Below are positions 1-10,392 of a stretch of 30,000 bases of DNA, one piece after another; the stretch's first letter is position 1; each line of letters opens with the position of its first letter. A program made the position numbers and the translations under genes. Origin of the DNA: Neocallimastix lanati (nom. inval.). Lineage: Eukaryota; Neocallimastigomycota; Neocallimastigomycetes; Neocallimastigales; Neocallimastigaceae. The notes beneath the pieces are model-generated. The model was not told the origin of the DNA, ran no database searches, and worked only from the letters and a program-made list of their open reading frames with translations. The DNA lies in the NCBI GenBank assembly GCA_016946835.1, contig JACVTC010000046.1, forward strand, positions 137,501-167,500, read 5' to 3'.

Positions 1-641
1 GGCTTTATATGTTTATCAATTTTAACATCTTTACGAAGACCACAAGTAACAAAACTACCCGCACCATGCTTAACAGGTTTATCAATGGTAACACCTTCTC
101 GATATAAACTGGTTTCATCTAAACGCATATGATGTGGTGCATCTAACGGATTTAAAAGACCAGTATATTGTAAATCTTTATGGACAGGGAATAATAGCTT
201 TCTAAGATAGGATGGTGTTTCTAAATATTGAAGAATTCTTGCTAAGAAAATATTTGGATCTGATGGCTTATTGGAACCTTCATAGACACCAGAAGTTGTA
301 TTTTCCATAGTACGTGTTGGATCTTCATTATAAATAATTACTTCATCAACTTCAAATATAGTAACTGCACGTGCAATTTCACCAGCAAGATATGTTCTAA
401 GTTCAGCGGATTGAGCAATTTCAATGACTGAACCAGGAATAGCAACTGAGACAGTATATTTTCTACCTTTATTATTTGGGTCACCTTCTTTGGGTACTAA
501 ATTCCAGGGACATTCTGCCTTTATATTTTTCATAGGTTCTTTTATTTGATTTTTAGTTACTCTATAGGCAGCTTTTTGTCTTTTTGAACCTCTTTCAAGT
601 TTAAATGGAGCTTTTTCATTATTATTATCCTTTCTCTTCAT
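1..641 (-). CDS. SPOUT1/C9orf114-type RNA methyltransferase, N-terminal part (3' end outside window)
   Basis: An open frame runs leftward from the ATG at 641-639 to the window edge, giving 213 codons without a stop or visible intron. After a basic start (MKRKDNNNEK) it carries the hallmarks of the C9orf114/SPOUT1 (CENP-32) family: YTVSVAIPGS at about residues 62-71, AQSAELRTYLAGEIARA at 76-92, FEVDEVIIYNE at 96-106, LARILQYLETPSYLRK at 133-148, LNPLDAPHHMR at 163-173 and GAGSFVTCGLRKDVKID at 193-209. The family has a SPOUT (alpha/beta-knot) methyltransferase fold interrupted by an OB-like insert, and is thought to modify RNA. The human protein is about 376 residues, so roughly the C-terminal 40 percent, including the knot that binds S-adenosylmethionine, lies outside. 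A run of 19 T on the plus strand directly upstream of the ATG is typical of promoters in this window. Family assignment is firm; the RNA substrate is not shown here. Confidence 0.93.
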   Translation of the reverse strand, partial: MKRKDNNNEKAPFKLERGSKRQKAAYRVTKNQIKEPMKNIKAECPWNLVPKEGDPNNKGRKYTVSVAIPGSVIEIAQSAELRTYLAGEIARAVTIFEVDEVIIYNEDPTRTMENTTSGVYEGSNKPSDPNIFLARILQYLETPSYLRKLLFPVHKDLQYTGLLNPLDAPHHMRLDETSLYREGVTIDKPVKHGAGSFVTCGLRKDVKIDKHIK

Positions 642-1023
642 TTTTTTTTTTTTTTTTTTGATAATTAAATAATTTTATTTAACGTTAAAATTAAAATATC
701 TATTATATCATTTTTATTTTTATTTTTATTTTTTTTTATTGAAATTTTATTATTATTTGAATTTAAATTATTTTTATTGAAATTTGATATTTAAATGATT
801 TAAATTATATTATAAAACAAAATGAGAAGAGTTATATAAGAATATATATATTACGCATTTTATATGTATAAGTATGAAAATATGATGTTAGTTTTTATAA
901 TATTTTATCTTATTATATATATTAATTAAATAATAATTATAATAATAATAATAAAAAAAAAAAAAAAAAGAAATCTAATTTTTAAAAATGCTTTTTACAT
1001 TTCATTTAAAATTGTTATTTTCA

Positions 1024-1059
<36 letters not shown>

Positions 1060-1412
1060 AATAATAATTATATAAATATTATCAATATATATATTCTAAT
1101 TATTTTAAATATACATTCAAAAAAATTCTTGATTAATTTTTATAAATATTAATCTAGGATTTCTAATAATTTATGATAGATAGTGTGTTTTGTATGAATT
1201 TCAAATTTTATCTTTACATTTTTTTTTTTTTTTTTTTTTTATATTAATTAGTAATACAGATCTAGAAAATACTCTTTTTTTTTTTCAAAATTCTATTATA
1301 TATAATATTGATATTGATTACTCTTTACAATTTATTTTTATTATTATTTTTTTAAAAAAAAAATAAACCTTACATTAATAATTGGAATGGTTAATATAAA
1401 AAATATTTTCAA

Positions 1413-1444
<32 letters not shown>

Positions 1445-1937
1445 AATATATATATTTAATTGTTTAATAAGAAATTTATTATAATAATAAAAAAAAAAAA
1501 AATAAAGTTATTTTTTAAATTAAACGATTGGTGTAGAATAATCAAAAAATGATACTGTAATATATATATATATATTTTTAAAAAAAAATAATAATAATAA
1601 AATATAAATAATATATCAATAAAAAAAAAAGTAAATGCTTAGTAAAATATATATTAAACACTTTATTTTGAAAAGTTAATATTTTTATAATTATTATTAT
1701 TTGTCTTCATTTTTATATGTCTTTATTTACTATTATTATTTTATTACTTTTTTTTTTTTTATTAAATTTAATGTATTTATTAATGTATTTATTAATGTTG
1801 ATGATTTTTTTTTTTTTTAAAAAAATAAAAAAAAGAAAAAATAGTTAAATAAATATGAAGAAAAAATTTTTATTGATAATTTAATAAAAAATATAATTTT
1901 ATTATTATTATGATGATGATAAATATTATAAATATTT
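642..1937. other. Intergenic AT-rich spacer, no gene seen
   Basis: This 1.3-kb stretch lies between the start of the SPOUT1-like gene and the stop of the carnosine methyltransferase gene, both on the minus strand. It holds the presumed promoter of the former and 3' region of the latter. It is almost wholly A and T, with several poly-A and poly-T runs of 10 to 22 bases and short (TA)n tracts. I see no coding frame, tRNA or conserved element. Confidence 0.6.
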
Positions 1938-2357
1938 CTATTTTGAATTTTTAACAGCAACAAAGAATGAACAATTATATTTATATTTCAACATGGAATG
2001 TTGATTACTAGAGTAAGTAGTTTCAATACGTTTCTTTTCCTAATAGCAAAAAAAAAAATAATAAAAATAAAAAATAAAAATTGAATTAAATTTTTTAATA
2101 TATATTAAATTATTATTTAATATGTATATAGATATATTTACCTTTATAGTAAATCCAAACTTTTCAATTGCTTCAAAGAATTCTTCCAAACTTAGTTCGA
2201 ATGAGAGTTCACTATACATATCTTCAAAATGATAAAGTAATGGACCTTTATTATTATTATAATTATAATTATTATTATTATTATTATTTAATTATATTAA
2301 AAAAAATTTTTTTTTAAAAAAAAAAAGTTATTATCATATAAATTATAATTATTATTT

Positions 2358-2408
<51 letters not shown>

Positions 2409-2704
2409 ATTATTATTTATAATTTTTATTTACCCATATTAATCCAAACTGCATTTGGTTTTAAAATATTTGAAATTAATTCAATATATTCCAAAATATT
2501 TTTAGCTGTATCCATAAAGAAACATGTAACAATACTATCCCAATAATCTTTTTTTTTTATTTATTTTATTTTTATTAATTATCATTAAAAAATTATATAA
2601 AAATCGAAATAAAAAAAAAAAAAAAAAAGATAATATTATTTAGTAACGAAGAATATTAATTCCAAGAAAAATTATTCTTTATTCAATAAAATACATTAAT
2701 GAAT

Positions 2705-2742
<38 letters not shown>

Positions 2743-3206
2743 TTTATATTATATTATATATTTAAAAACTTACTATTATATTTTGGGCTACCATAAACTT
2801 CAAGAAAATCACCTGCTACCATACTAAAATTAGTATTTTCAGGTATATTTCCTGGTAAAACATCAGGTATATCAACTGGTGCTATTTGATGTTCAACTTT
2901 TTCAGTATTTGAAAAACTATGAATCCATGGATATATACGGAATTGATGTGCTTCAGTCATACTTTTTTTTTTTTTTTTTTTTTAATTTTTATTTTATTTT
3001 AATAATAGAATATAATTAATTATATATTCTTATTAGTTTATTTTTATTTTTATTTTTTATTTTTTTTATTTTTAAATAGGATATATTCTATTAAATATTA
3101 TTCCATAAAATTATTACCAATTAAGAATAAAATTAGATCCTAATAACTATTTTATAATATTGTAATTAATAGAATGATTAATTATTATTTCATATAATAA
3201 AGGTTT

Positions 3207-3249
<43 letters not shown>

Positions 3250-3448
3250 AATGATATTGAATAAATAATAAATATAATATTCATTATTGGTAATGTCTAT
3301 TAATATTAAATAATTATATAAATTGAGTTATTAAAATTTTATATACCATATAAAATGAAAATTCATTGCCTTGAGTTGAAAAACCTAATTTCGTTATATC
3401 ATAAGCTAAACGACCTAAACCTGCACCTGGAACTAAGACATTTAAATT

Positions 3449-3484
<36 letters not shown>

Positions 3485-4120
3485 TGAAATTATGAGTTAT
3501 ATAAAAATATAAATCAACAAATACATAAATATTTTTATTAATAATAATAGAACAATTTATTACTATGGATATATATTAACCTTTCTTCCTGTGGTACATC
3601 TTTATAATAATCTAAAAGAGCATTAATTATTGGGGTATATGTTTGTTCTCTTTCAATTTTACCCTTTATTTTTTTTTTATTTTTTATTTTTTTTTTATTT
3701 TTTATTTTAAATTAATGATATATAATTATTGATAGATATAGATATAAAATATAAAAAATATTGAATTATAAAATAAAATTTTGATTGGTACATTTTAGTA
3801 CTAAAAAATTAAAATTCATTTAAAATTGTTTCAATTTTTATTTTTATTTTTTAATTTTTGGAATATATAAAAAAATGTATATATACTTCATCACTCCAAT
3901 CTCTAACAAATTGCTTTAAAGTACTTTTAACTTTATCAATTTCTAAAGTTTTAACACTTCTTCCTTGGAATACTTTATTTGGATCAGCCTATTTATATAC
4001 ATATATATATCAAAAATATTTAATTTATTTGATATGTTTATATAATTATTAATAGATAAAATCATCATTAATAATATTGAATATATTTTTATTTTTATTT
4101 TTTAAAAACACACCTATGAT

Positions 4121-4156
<36 letters not shown>

Positions 4157-4595
4157 TGCGCTTTTATATATATATATATATAATAATACTTTTATACTTT
4201 TATATTGAAAGAAATATATTTCATATTATATAAAGACTTACATTATATGGAACATAATCTTGAATCATAAGTTTAATGAAATTAGAATTAACTTTAATTA
4301 ATTCATCAATAGTATTTAACTTTTTTAATACATTTGGAAATAATAATTTATGTTTTACTGGTAATAATCTATAATCACTTTTTTTTTTGTTATTCATATT
4401 TTGTGCATAAATTTCATAGTGAAGAAAAGTGTTTAATACTTCACGAAGATGTTTTTCTTCTTCTATTTTATCTTCTTCTTTGACTTCATCTGGATCATTA
4501 TTAAATATTCCATTTTTTAAATAATAAACATCTGATTCTTCTCTAACACTTTCATAACTACCCTTAGGTTGACTTTTTATATTTTCCAAACTCAT
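1938..4595 (-). CDS. CARNMT1: Carnosine N-methyltransferase (N2227/UPF0586 family), nine exons
   Basis: The spliced model has exons 4595-4242, 3988-3887, 3663-3581, 3452-3347, 3146-3118, 2961-2774, 2547-2434, 2245-2142 and 2039-1938. It gives 393 residues, against about 409 for human CARNMT1. All introns are GT-AG (102-253 bp) and all phases agree. The product would transfer a methyl group from S-adenosylmethionine to the imidazole of carnosine or a related dipeptide or peptide. Signature stretches are [15 protein letters not shown] across exons 2-3, the SAM-binding [15 protein letters not shown] at about 184-198, QGNEFSFYM at about 207-215, [10 protein letters not shown] and [13 protein letters not shown] in exon 6, [12 protein letters not shown] in exon 7 and GPLLYHFED across exons 7-8. 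The C-terminus reads [12 protein letters not shown] then SFFVAVK. In human CARNMT1, as I recall, the His of the LLYHF segment and Tyr residues of the C-terminal segment contact substrate; both segments are present. The start is the first ATG, followed by acidic low-complexity sequence. Whether carnosine itself occurs in this organism is unknown. Confidence 0.93.
3118..3146 (-). other. 29-nt microexon of the carnosine N-methyltransferase gene
   Basis: On the minus strand this segment follows an acceptor (ATAG) and precedes a donor (GTAATA). It encodes LLGSNFILN plus two bases of a Cys codon completed by the first base of the next exon. It restores the family motif that follows QGNEFSFYM (LFSSNFVLN in human). 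Without it the protein would lack about ten conserved residues and the frame would break, because the flanking exons are in phases 0 and 2. Confidence 0.88.
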
Positions 4596-5835
4596 TTTTT
4601 CTCTCTTTTTTTTTTTTTTTTTTTAAATAATAATATATATAATATGATATTATTTTATTTTATATTTGTGTTTATATATATGAATTATTAATAAAATTAA
4701 CAAAAAAAAAAAATTACTTTGATATAATTGTTATATTTTTAAAATTGATTTTACTTTATTAATTATTTCGAAATGTTATTTAAACAATATATTATATATT
4801 TTTAATAATTAAAAATATTTTTTATTATTTTTATTATTTAAAGTTTTTTATTTTATAAATTAAATTTTTTCTTTTTTCCTTTTTTTTTATTGGTTTTAAT
4901 TTTTACAAAAAATTTTATATTTAGTTTTTTTTTTTTTTTTTTTTTATTTTTATTTTTTTTTTAATTTTTTTTTTTCTTTTTTATTTTTATTTTTTTTTCT
5001 TTTTTATTTTTATTTTTTTTTCTTTTTTCTTTTTTACTTTTTTTTTTCTTTATTATTTATTATTATTATTATAACTATTATTATTACAATTATTACTATT
5101 ACTATTACTATTATTATTATTATTATTTTTATTTTTTTTAAAAAAAAAAAAAAAACTTTGGGATACATAGGAAAAAAAAATTTTTTAAAATTAATGATAC
5201 TACTACTACTACTAATAGTAATAATGATAATGATAATGATAATATATATATAAGAAATACATAATATCAATATATAATATTTTTAAATTTTTAAACTTAA
5301 ATAGTAATAATAAAATAAAATAAAAATAAAATAAAATAAAAAATAAAAATAAAGGAATAAATTAAATGTTTTTTTTTTTTTTTTTTTTTTTTTTGGTAGC
5401 TTTAACATTATTTTTACAAAAATTAAATATAATATCACCATATTATATTTAATCATTAATATTATATTAAATTGAAATCTAACTTTACTTTTCTTAATAA
5501 TTCCGTTAAAAAATTTTTATTTAAATGTTAATAAACAATTTATTTTTATTTTTATTTCAATTATAAACTTCTCCTAATTTATATATATATATATATACAT
5601 ATATATGAATAGATAATTATTTTAATATTAATTTTTTTTTTTTAACTTTATTTTATATATTTATTTTGAGATAATCTTTCGTAGTTTATTTTTTAAATTA
5701 TATTTTAAAATTATATTTAAATAAATTTCATATTATATAAGAAATTATCTATTTGAATATATTTCTATTAAAATTTTAGTATTTTTTAATTATATATTAA
5801 AATATATATATATATATATTTATAGTTTTTTTAGG

Positions 5836-5868
<33 letters not shown>

Positions 5869-7000
5869 ATTCAAAGGAACGAAAATTAAACTAAAATTTA
5901 AAGTAACGGTATCCATTTAAAGAAAATATATATATTTAATTTTCAGCATTTCTCTAAATGGAAATTAAAAAACTAAATTCATTTTTTTTATATCTTATGA
6001 TTATATTTAATTTTTTATTTAATTTGTTCATTATAAAAAAAAAAATTATTGAGAAAGTTAATATAATATATTAAAAAAAATATATCTATATAAGATTATG
6101 ATATAACCTTTATTAGATCATATTGAATATTTATTAAAACAAAGAAGTAACATCTAAAAATAATAGTATTCATTAATTTCTTTCATGAACTAAAAAAATG
6201 TTTTTTTTCTGATTAGGAAGAATTCTTTTATTTAATATATTTTTAATATTTAATTTATAATAAAAAAGTACATATATATATAAAGGCTAAATATTAATAA
6301 ACTAAAAAATTATATATTAAAATTACATAATGTATAAAATAATTTTGATATATTGATGTTATTTACCAAAAAATAATTTAAAATAATAAATTTAATGATA
6401 AATAAAATTAATTCTATGTTTCATATAAATTAATTTAAATGACAAGAATTTTGATATGCGGGACTTTTATGTGCAATAATTTATAAGCAGTGGGTTTTAA
6501 ATAATGGTAATTTAGTAAATTTTATTAATAAAATTATAATATTCGTACAATTAAAATAATAATTCTAATTCCTAAAATTTTACAAGAGGGTCCTCTATTT
6601 TCTAATATAATTAATTTAATCTATTTATATGAAATAGGTAATATATTAATTATATATTCTAATATATAGAACTATATAAATTTTATATGAAATAAAGTAT
6701 TATAATTATTATAATTATAATAATACATATTGAAATAAAATAAAATAAAATAAAATAATTATTATCAAAAAGATATAAATTTAATATATAATAATTATTA
6801 TTAAATATACAAATATGTTAATAAACATATTTGTTTTATATCAATTTTATATCTATTTATGTGAAAATAAAATGTATTAATTTAATTAAAATAAAGTTTA
6901 TTAAAGCATAATCTAATGTTAATTTTGAAGTAATTATAGTATAGTATGGTGATGTCAAACTGAATTTTATTACAAAAGATGCTTAAAAGAAGTAAATAAA
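4596..7000. other. AT-rich upstream spacer, no gene seen
   Basis: This stretch holds the presumed promoter of the carnosine methyltransferase gene at its left end. The rest is poly-T/poly-A, (ATT)n and (TA)n sequence without convincing coding potential; open frames translate only to Ile/Phe/Tyr strings. From about 6440 to 6600 the composition becomes slightly less extreme, but I recognise nothing there. Confidence 0.55.
4922..5060. repeat. Homopyrimidine tract with tandem 23- to 24-bp units
   Basis: The plus strand is almost purely T with regularly spaced A and C. A unit of the form T6-A-T5-A-T9-C recurs about three times between 4970 and 5030, then decays into shorter T6-C and T9-C units. 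It is followed by degenerate (ATT)n sequence. Replication slippage is the simplest origin. Confidence 0.6.
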
Positions 7001-7140
7001 CTGGTCCCCCAATTCTCAGCTGGTAGTTTAACTTTTATTTAAACAAAGGATTAATAGCCATACTAGTTTGTCATTGTTCCTCCAGGGGCCAATGCTTACT
7101 TCCATATATTTAGATTTAATACTTGTTCATGTTACCAAGA
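7000..7140 (-). other. GC-richer patch, possible 3' remnant of a LINE
   Basis: This patch is markedly less AT-rich than its surroundings but has no intact frame. Read on the minus strand, 7060-7076 (TGACAAACTAGTATGGC) resembles 10463-10479 (AGACAGGCTAGTAGGGC) in the C-terminal coding part of the LINE copy at 9.8-11.75 kb, with 12 of 17 bases equal. That would fit the 3' part of the element whose endonuclease piece starts at 9.0 kb, but the match is short and was judged by eye. Confidence 0.25.
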
Positions 7141-7533
7141 TGAAAGAAAACTAAGATATATTATTTGCAGGTGTACTTTAAAATAGACCATGTGGAAAAT
7201 AATTAAATATAGCCATTTCTCTATTAACTAAGAAGATACTTAATACTTGATAATAACTTTACTTATTAACAATTAATTATAAAATAATTAAAAAAAAAAA
7301 TAAAAAATAAAAAAAATTAAATGAGTTTTGGAAATGAAAGCTTAAGCTTATAGACAAAGATTATTATTGGAATCCATGTCATAATTTTTCATCTAGAATA
7401 GTCGCCTTTTTTTTTAAAAAAAAAAAAAGAAAAAAAAAGGGAAGATATAAAAAAATGAATAAATTTTTTTAATTTCCTTTAGAGAAATTTGGAAACCATT
7501 TTGAGTAACTTAATATCTTTATATACTCAAACC

Positions 7534-7574
7534 CTTGTATTTTAAGAAAACTGAAATTTTTTCTAAAATACAAG
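7534..7574. repeat. Near-perfect inverted repeat (hairpin) at the end of the LINE fragment
   Basis: The arms are CTTGTATTTTAAGAAAA (7534-7550) and TTTTCTAAAATACAAG (7559-7574), which pair over about 16 bases with one unpaired base and a short loop. The repeat lies just beyond the stop of the last LINE reading-frame piece at 7585, so it marks the breakpoint or a later insertion footprint. Confidence 0.6.
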
Positions 7575-7584
7575 TGTATAAGTA

Positions 7585-9030
7585 CTAATGAGAAAATAAA
7601 AAGTTACCCTGCTTGTCCTTTAAAACACTTGACGAAATAGAATTAGAGTACATAGGATGAGATAGCTTCTTTAATTTTAACCAAGCACTCCTAGCATTTT
7701 TATTATGAAAATCATTACATGCTGATTCTATCGACTGATGAAATTGTTTTGATTTAATAGAAAACTTAATTGATCTGACTTTACCCACATATATTTTTAT
7801 ATTCACGAAGCAAATTTAAAAATTCATCAAGGTTTTCAAGATTAGAACCTAAAGAAAAATTTTTGATTTCATTAAATGCAACATGCTTTTCATGAGAAAG
7901 TTTCTTGATATAATAAGGGCAGTGGAAAGCGGAGCCTTTAAGATCACAAGGAACTCTAGCATGAACTTTATCACTAACTTTATTAGCTGTTTCTATAAAT
8001 TTATTGACCATTACATTAGAACTTAATTCTTTATTATCATCAAACTCATTAAGAAGAATTGAGAAGTAGTTACTTGAGAATATTTCATTATGCTTTTCAT
8101 TACACATGCGTTGGGACCACTTGAATCTTCTAGATGGAGTAGGAGCACGAAAACCTTCTGAGTCATCTTTCTTACAGGAAAGGATAAGAGGGAAGTGGTC
8201 AGATATATCATTGAATGTACTACAAACAGATACCTTATTAATGTATTCCTTCATTTTACAATTAAGTAAAACATAATCAATACAAGACGATCTTCCATCC
8301 CGAGATCATGTGAACTCGAGACCTGATATGTTTTTAGTGAACCACTAATGAGATGATTTATTAAGTAAACTTTCTAATTGGGATTTAGATATATTAAAGT
8401 CACCTACAAGAATAGAAGGTGTATTAGTATGTTTTTTTATCCAATTAGTAATTTCTGAAAAGACATTCTTTCTTTCTTCCTTATGAGTGACCGTAGGAAC
8501 ATAAATATTACCAATAGTGCCTTTAATTCCCCAAAAAGAAGTGATGTTGACAGAAATGATACTTATATTCAAAAGGATCAGGAGAAAATGAACAAGAACA
8601 ATGTACACTTATACTAAGACCTCTCATACTGGGTATATTTGAATTAGTTCTTCGTAAAATTGTATTATAGTGACAAAGAAATGAGTAATTATTTGAAAGT
8701 ACATTAAGGTTTTGATCCAATTAATTTTATTGATTGGAAGGCAGTGGGTAAGAAGAAATAAAATATTTAGGTAATAAGTGGGTTTATTATAGTTTATCCT
8801 TAAAATGAAGTAATTTTCCATTTTAGGTATGCGTTTTTTTGTAATTCCATGAACTATTTCATTGCAATTGGAAATACGTTTACTAAGAAATTCCCAAAGT
8901 TTACTAACAGACCATGATTGAAGATCATGAATAAAAATAAGAATGAAATCTTTATTCAAAATATCGTATCTTCGCTTCAAAACAGGTATAGTTGCTGACT
9001 TTGAAGAAGTATTATCCATTTCAAGAAAGC
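7585..9030 (-). pseudogene. Decayed LINE with APE-type endonuclease domain (no reverse transcriptase)
   Basis: Four reading-frame pieces read leftward on the minus strand: about 9030-8740, 8720-8580, 8580-7800 and 7800-7585. The middle pieces show the order of an exonuclease-endonuclease-phosphatase domain as used by non-LTR retrotransposons: RRTNSNIPSMRGLSI, NIYVPT, ILVGDFN (catalytic GDFN), CIDYVLLN and SDHFPL. Frameshifts lie near 8730, 8575 and 7800. In-frame stops lie at 8345-8347 (TAG) and 8306-8308 (TGA, where the family pattern expects the Trp of a TW motif). A linker of about 170 residues after SDHFPL (ending near 7585, with AWLKLKKLSHP) is what normally precedes the reverse transcriptase, but no reverse transcriptase follows. 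The first piece (MDNTSSKSATIPVLKRRYD) is unassigned; it could be ORF1 or the domain's N-terminus. The copy is non-functional. Confidence 0.82.
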
Positions 9031-9812
9031 CTAAAAAATAAAATAAAAAAAGAATAAAATAAAAAAAATAAAAATAATAATAAAAAATAGATAAAAATTT
9101 TTTTTTTTTTTTTTTTTTAATATATATATTTACACAAAAGAAAAATAAAAGAAAAAGTAAAATACCTTTAAATAGTATATAAAAAAAAATATTGGTGTTG
9201 AATATGTGAAAGCTTGAAATATATAATTGTTCTTGATGATTTAATAGTTTTTAGATTTTGTAAATAATTGATTTATCCAGTATTACTGATATAATATTTA
9301 TAAATTTACACAAGGGTTAGAAATTTATTGATACAAAATTACTTGTATATACTGTTAAAATGAATAATCGTTTCTTTTTATCTTTTGATTGATTGTAATT
9401 CTTTCAATTAATAATGCTCTTTAAGATGTTAAAAATTTTCTGTTGAATAATCATAAATTAGCTAAAAGTATATTTAAAAAAGAAAAATATTAGTAAAGAA
9501 AGACTATAAAAAAGATTACCATCCGTTAAATACTGTCTTAAACACAAGCTTTGGAGTGAGTCAATCTCCTGCATTTCCATTTTACAATAGCTACATGAAA
9601 GTATATATAATACTATAGAAAAATACATATACAAAATAATGCTAAAGTAAAAAATACAATAGATTCATTACAATGATAATATGTAGAAACTACATGATAT
9701 TATTAAATATACAACTCCAATGTTACAACATATCCAGTTTAAAACAATATAAAACATCAGGTTCACTTTCTACAGTCTTTCAGTATTCCAGTTTTCTCTC
9801 TTCGTACTAGAA
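9031..9812 (-). other. Leader region of the endonuclease-bearing LINE, with a possible short 5' exon
   Basis: On the minus strand an ATG at 9580-9578 opens a 20-codon frame (MEMQEIDSLQSLCLRQYLTD) ending at G 9520 before a donor-like GTAATC. A pyrimidine-rich acceptor TATTTTTTAG ends at 9031, and joining 9520 to 9030 keeps the frame: TD-G-FLEMDNTSS. Spliced or not, this reads as the leader of the decayed element. The 489-bp putative intron is AT-rich and featureless. From 9590 to 9812 I see nothing else recognisable. Confidence 0.35.
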
Positions 9813-9834
9813 TTTTTTTTTTTTTTTTTATAGC

Positions 9835-9847
9835 CGCAATTATTGCG
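9835..9847. repeat. Palindrome at the LINE 3' end
   Basis: CGCAAT, a single T, then ATTGCG forms a 13-base palindrome. On the minus strand it is followed by GCTAT and a run of 17 A (9829-9813). It is the apparent 3' terminus of the truncated LINE and a candidate recognition structure for its reverse transcriptase. Confidence 0.5.
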
Positions 9848-10392
9848 AATTTTAATCTTTATTTACTTATTCTTATATAAAATACATGAATACTTTTAAT
9901 TATAATAAAAAAATAAAAAAACACAGAATTAAAAAAATAAATAAATATTATTTGTCCAATATGAACATAATGAACATAATAATAAAGAAATAGTAACGTG
10001 AAATAAAAAGTAATAATCAAAAATAAGTGTATAAATAAATTCAGAAAAAAGTTCATATGCTGATAAAATATTCACATTTTATTTTATATTTTTATATTAT
10101 TAATATTATACTATATTCTTATATTATTATCAATATTATATTCTTATCTTATATTAATATTTTATTATTATATTTTTATGTTGTGTAACATCTATCTATG
10201 TATATTAATTCATAGAATAATCACATGATTAAAGATGTATTTTTTAATATAAAAATTAATTATTTTTATTATCTTAAAAAAGTGAGTTCTTAACATTAAT
10301 AAAAATTTATGTATTAAATAAATGCAAAGATTAAATAAAAGTTTATTATAAAAACATATATACTTTTCTCATATGCAACGAACCTCACCTCC

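Noticed and set aside
3858-4052. 64-residue plus-strand frame
   Set aside because: It is antisense to exon 2 of the carnosine N-methyltransferase gene.
5034-5270. 78-residue frame on the minus strand rich in Ile, Phe and Lys
   Set aside because: It is a translation of T-rich and (ATT)n/(TGA)n low-complexity DNA with no conserved motif.
9859-10056. 65-residue Phe-rich minus-strand frame downstream of the LINE ORF
   Set aside because: It lies in the 3' UTR of the truncated LINE and has only low-complexity hydrophobic composition.
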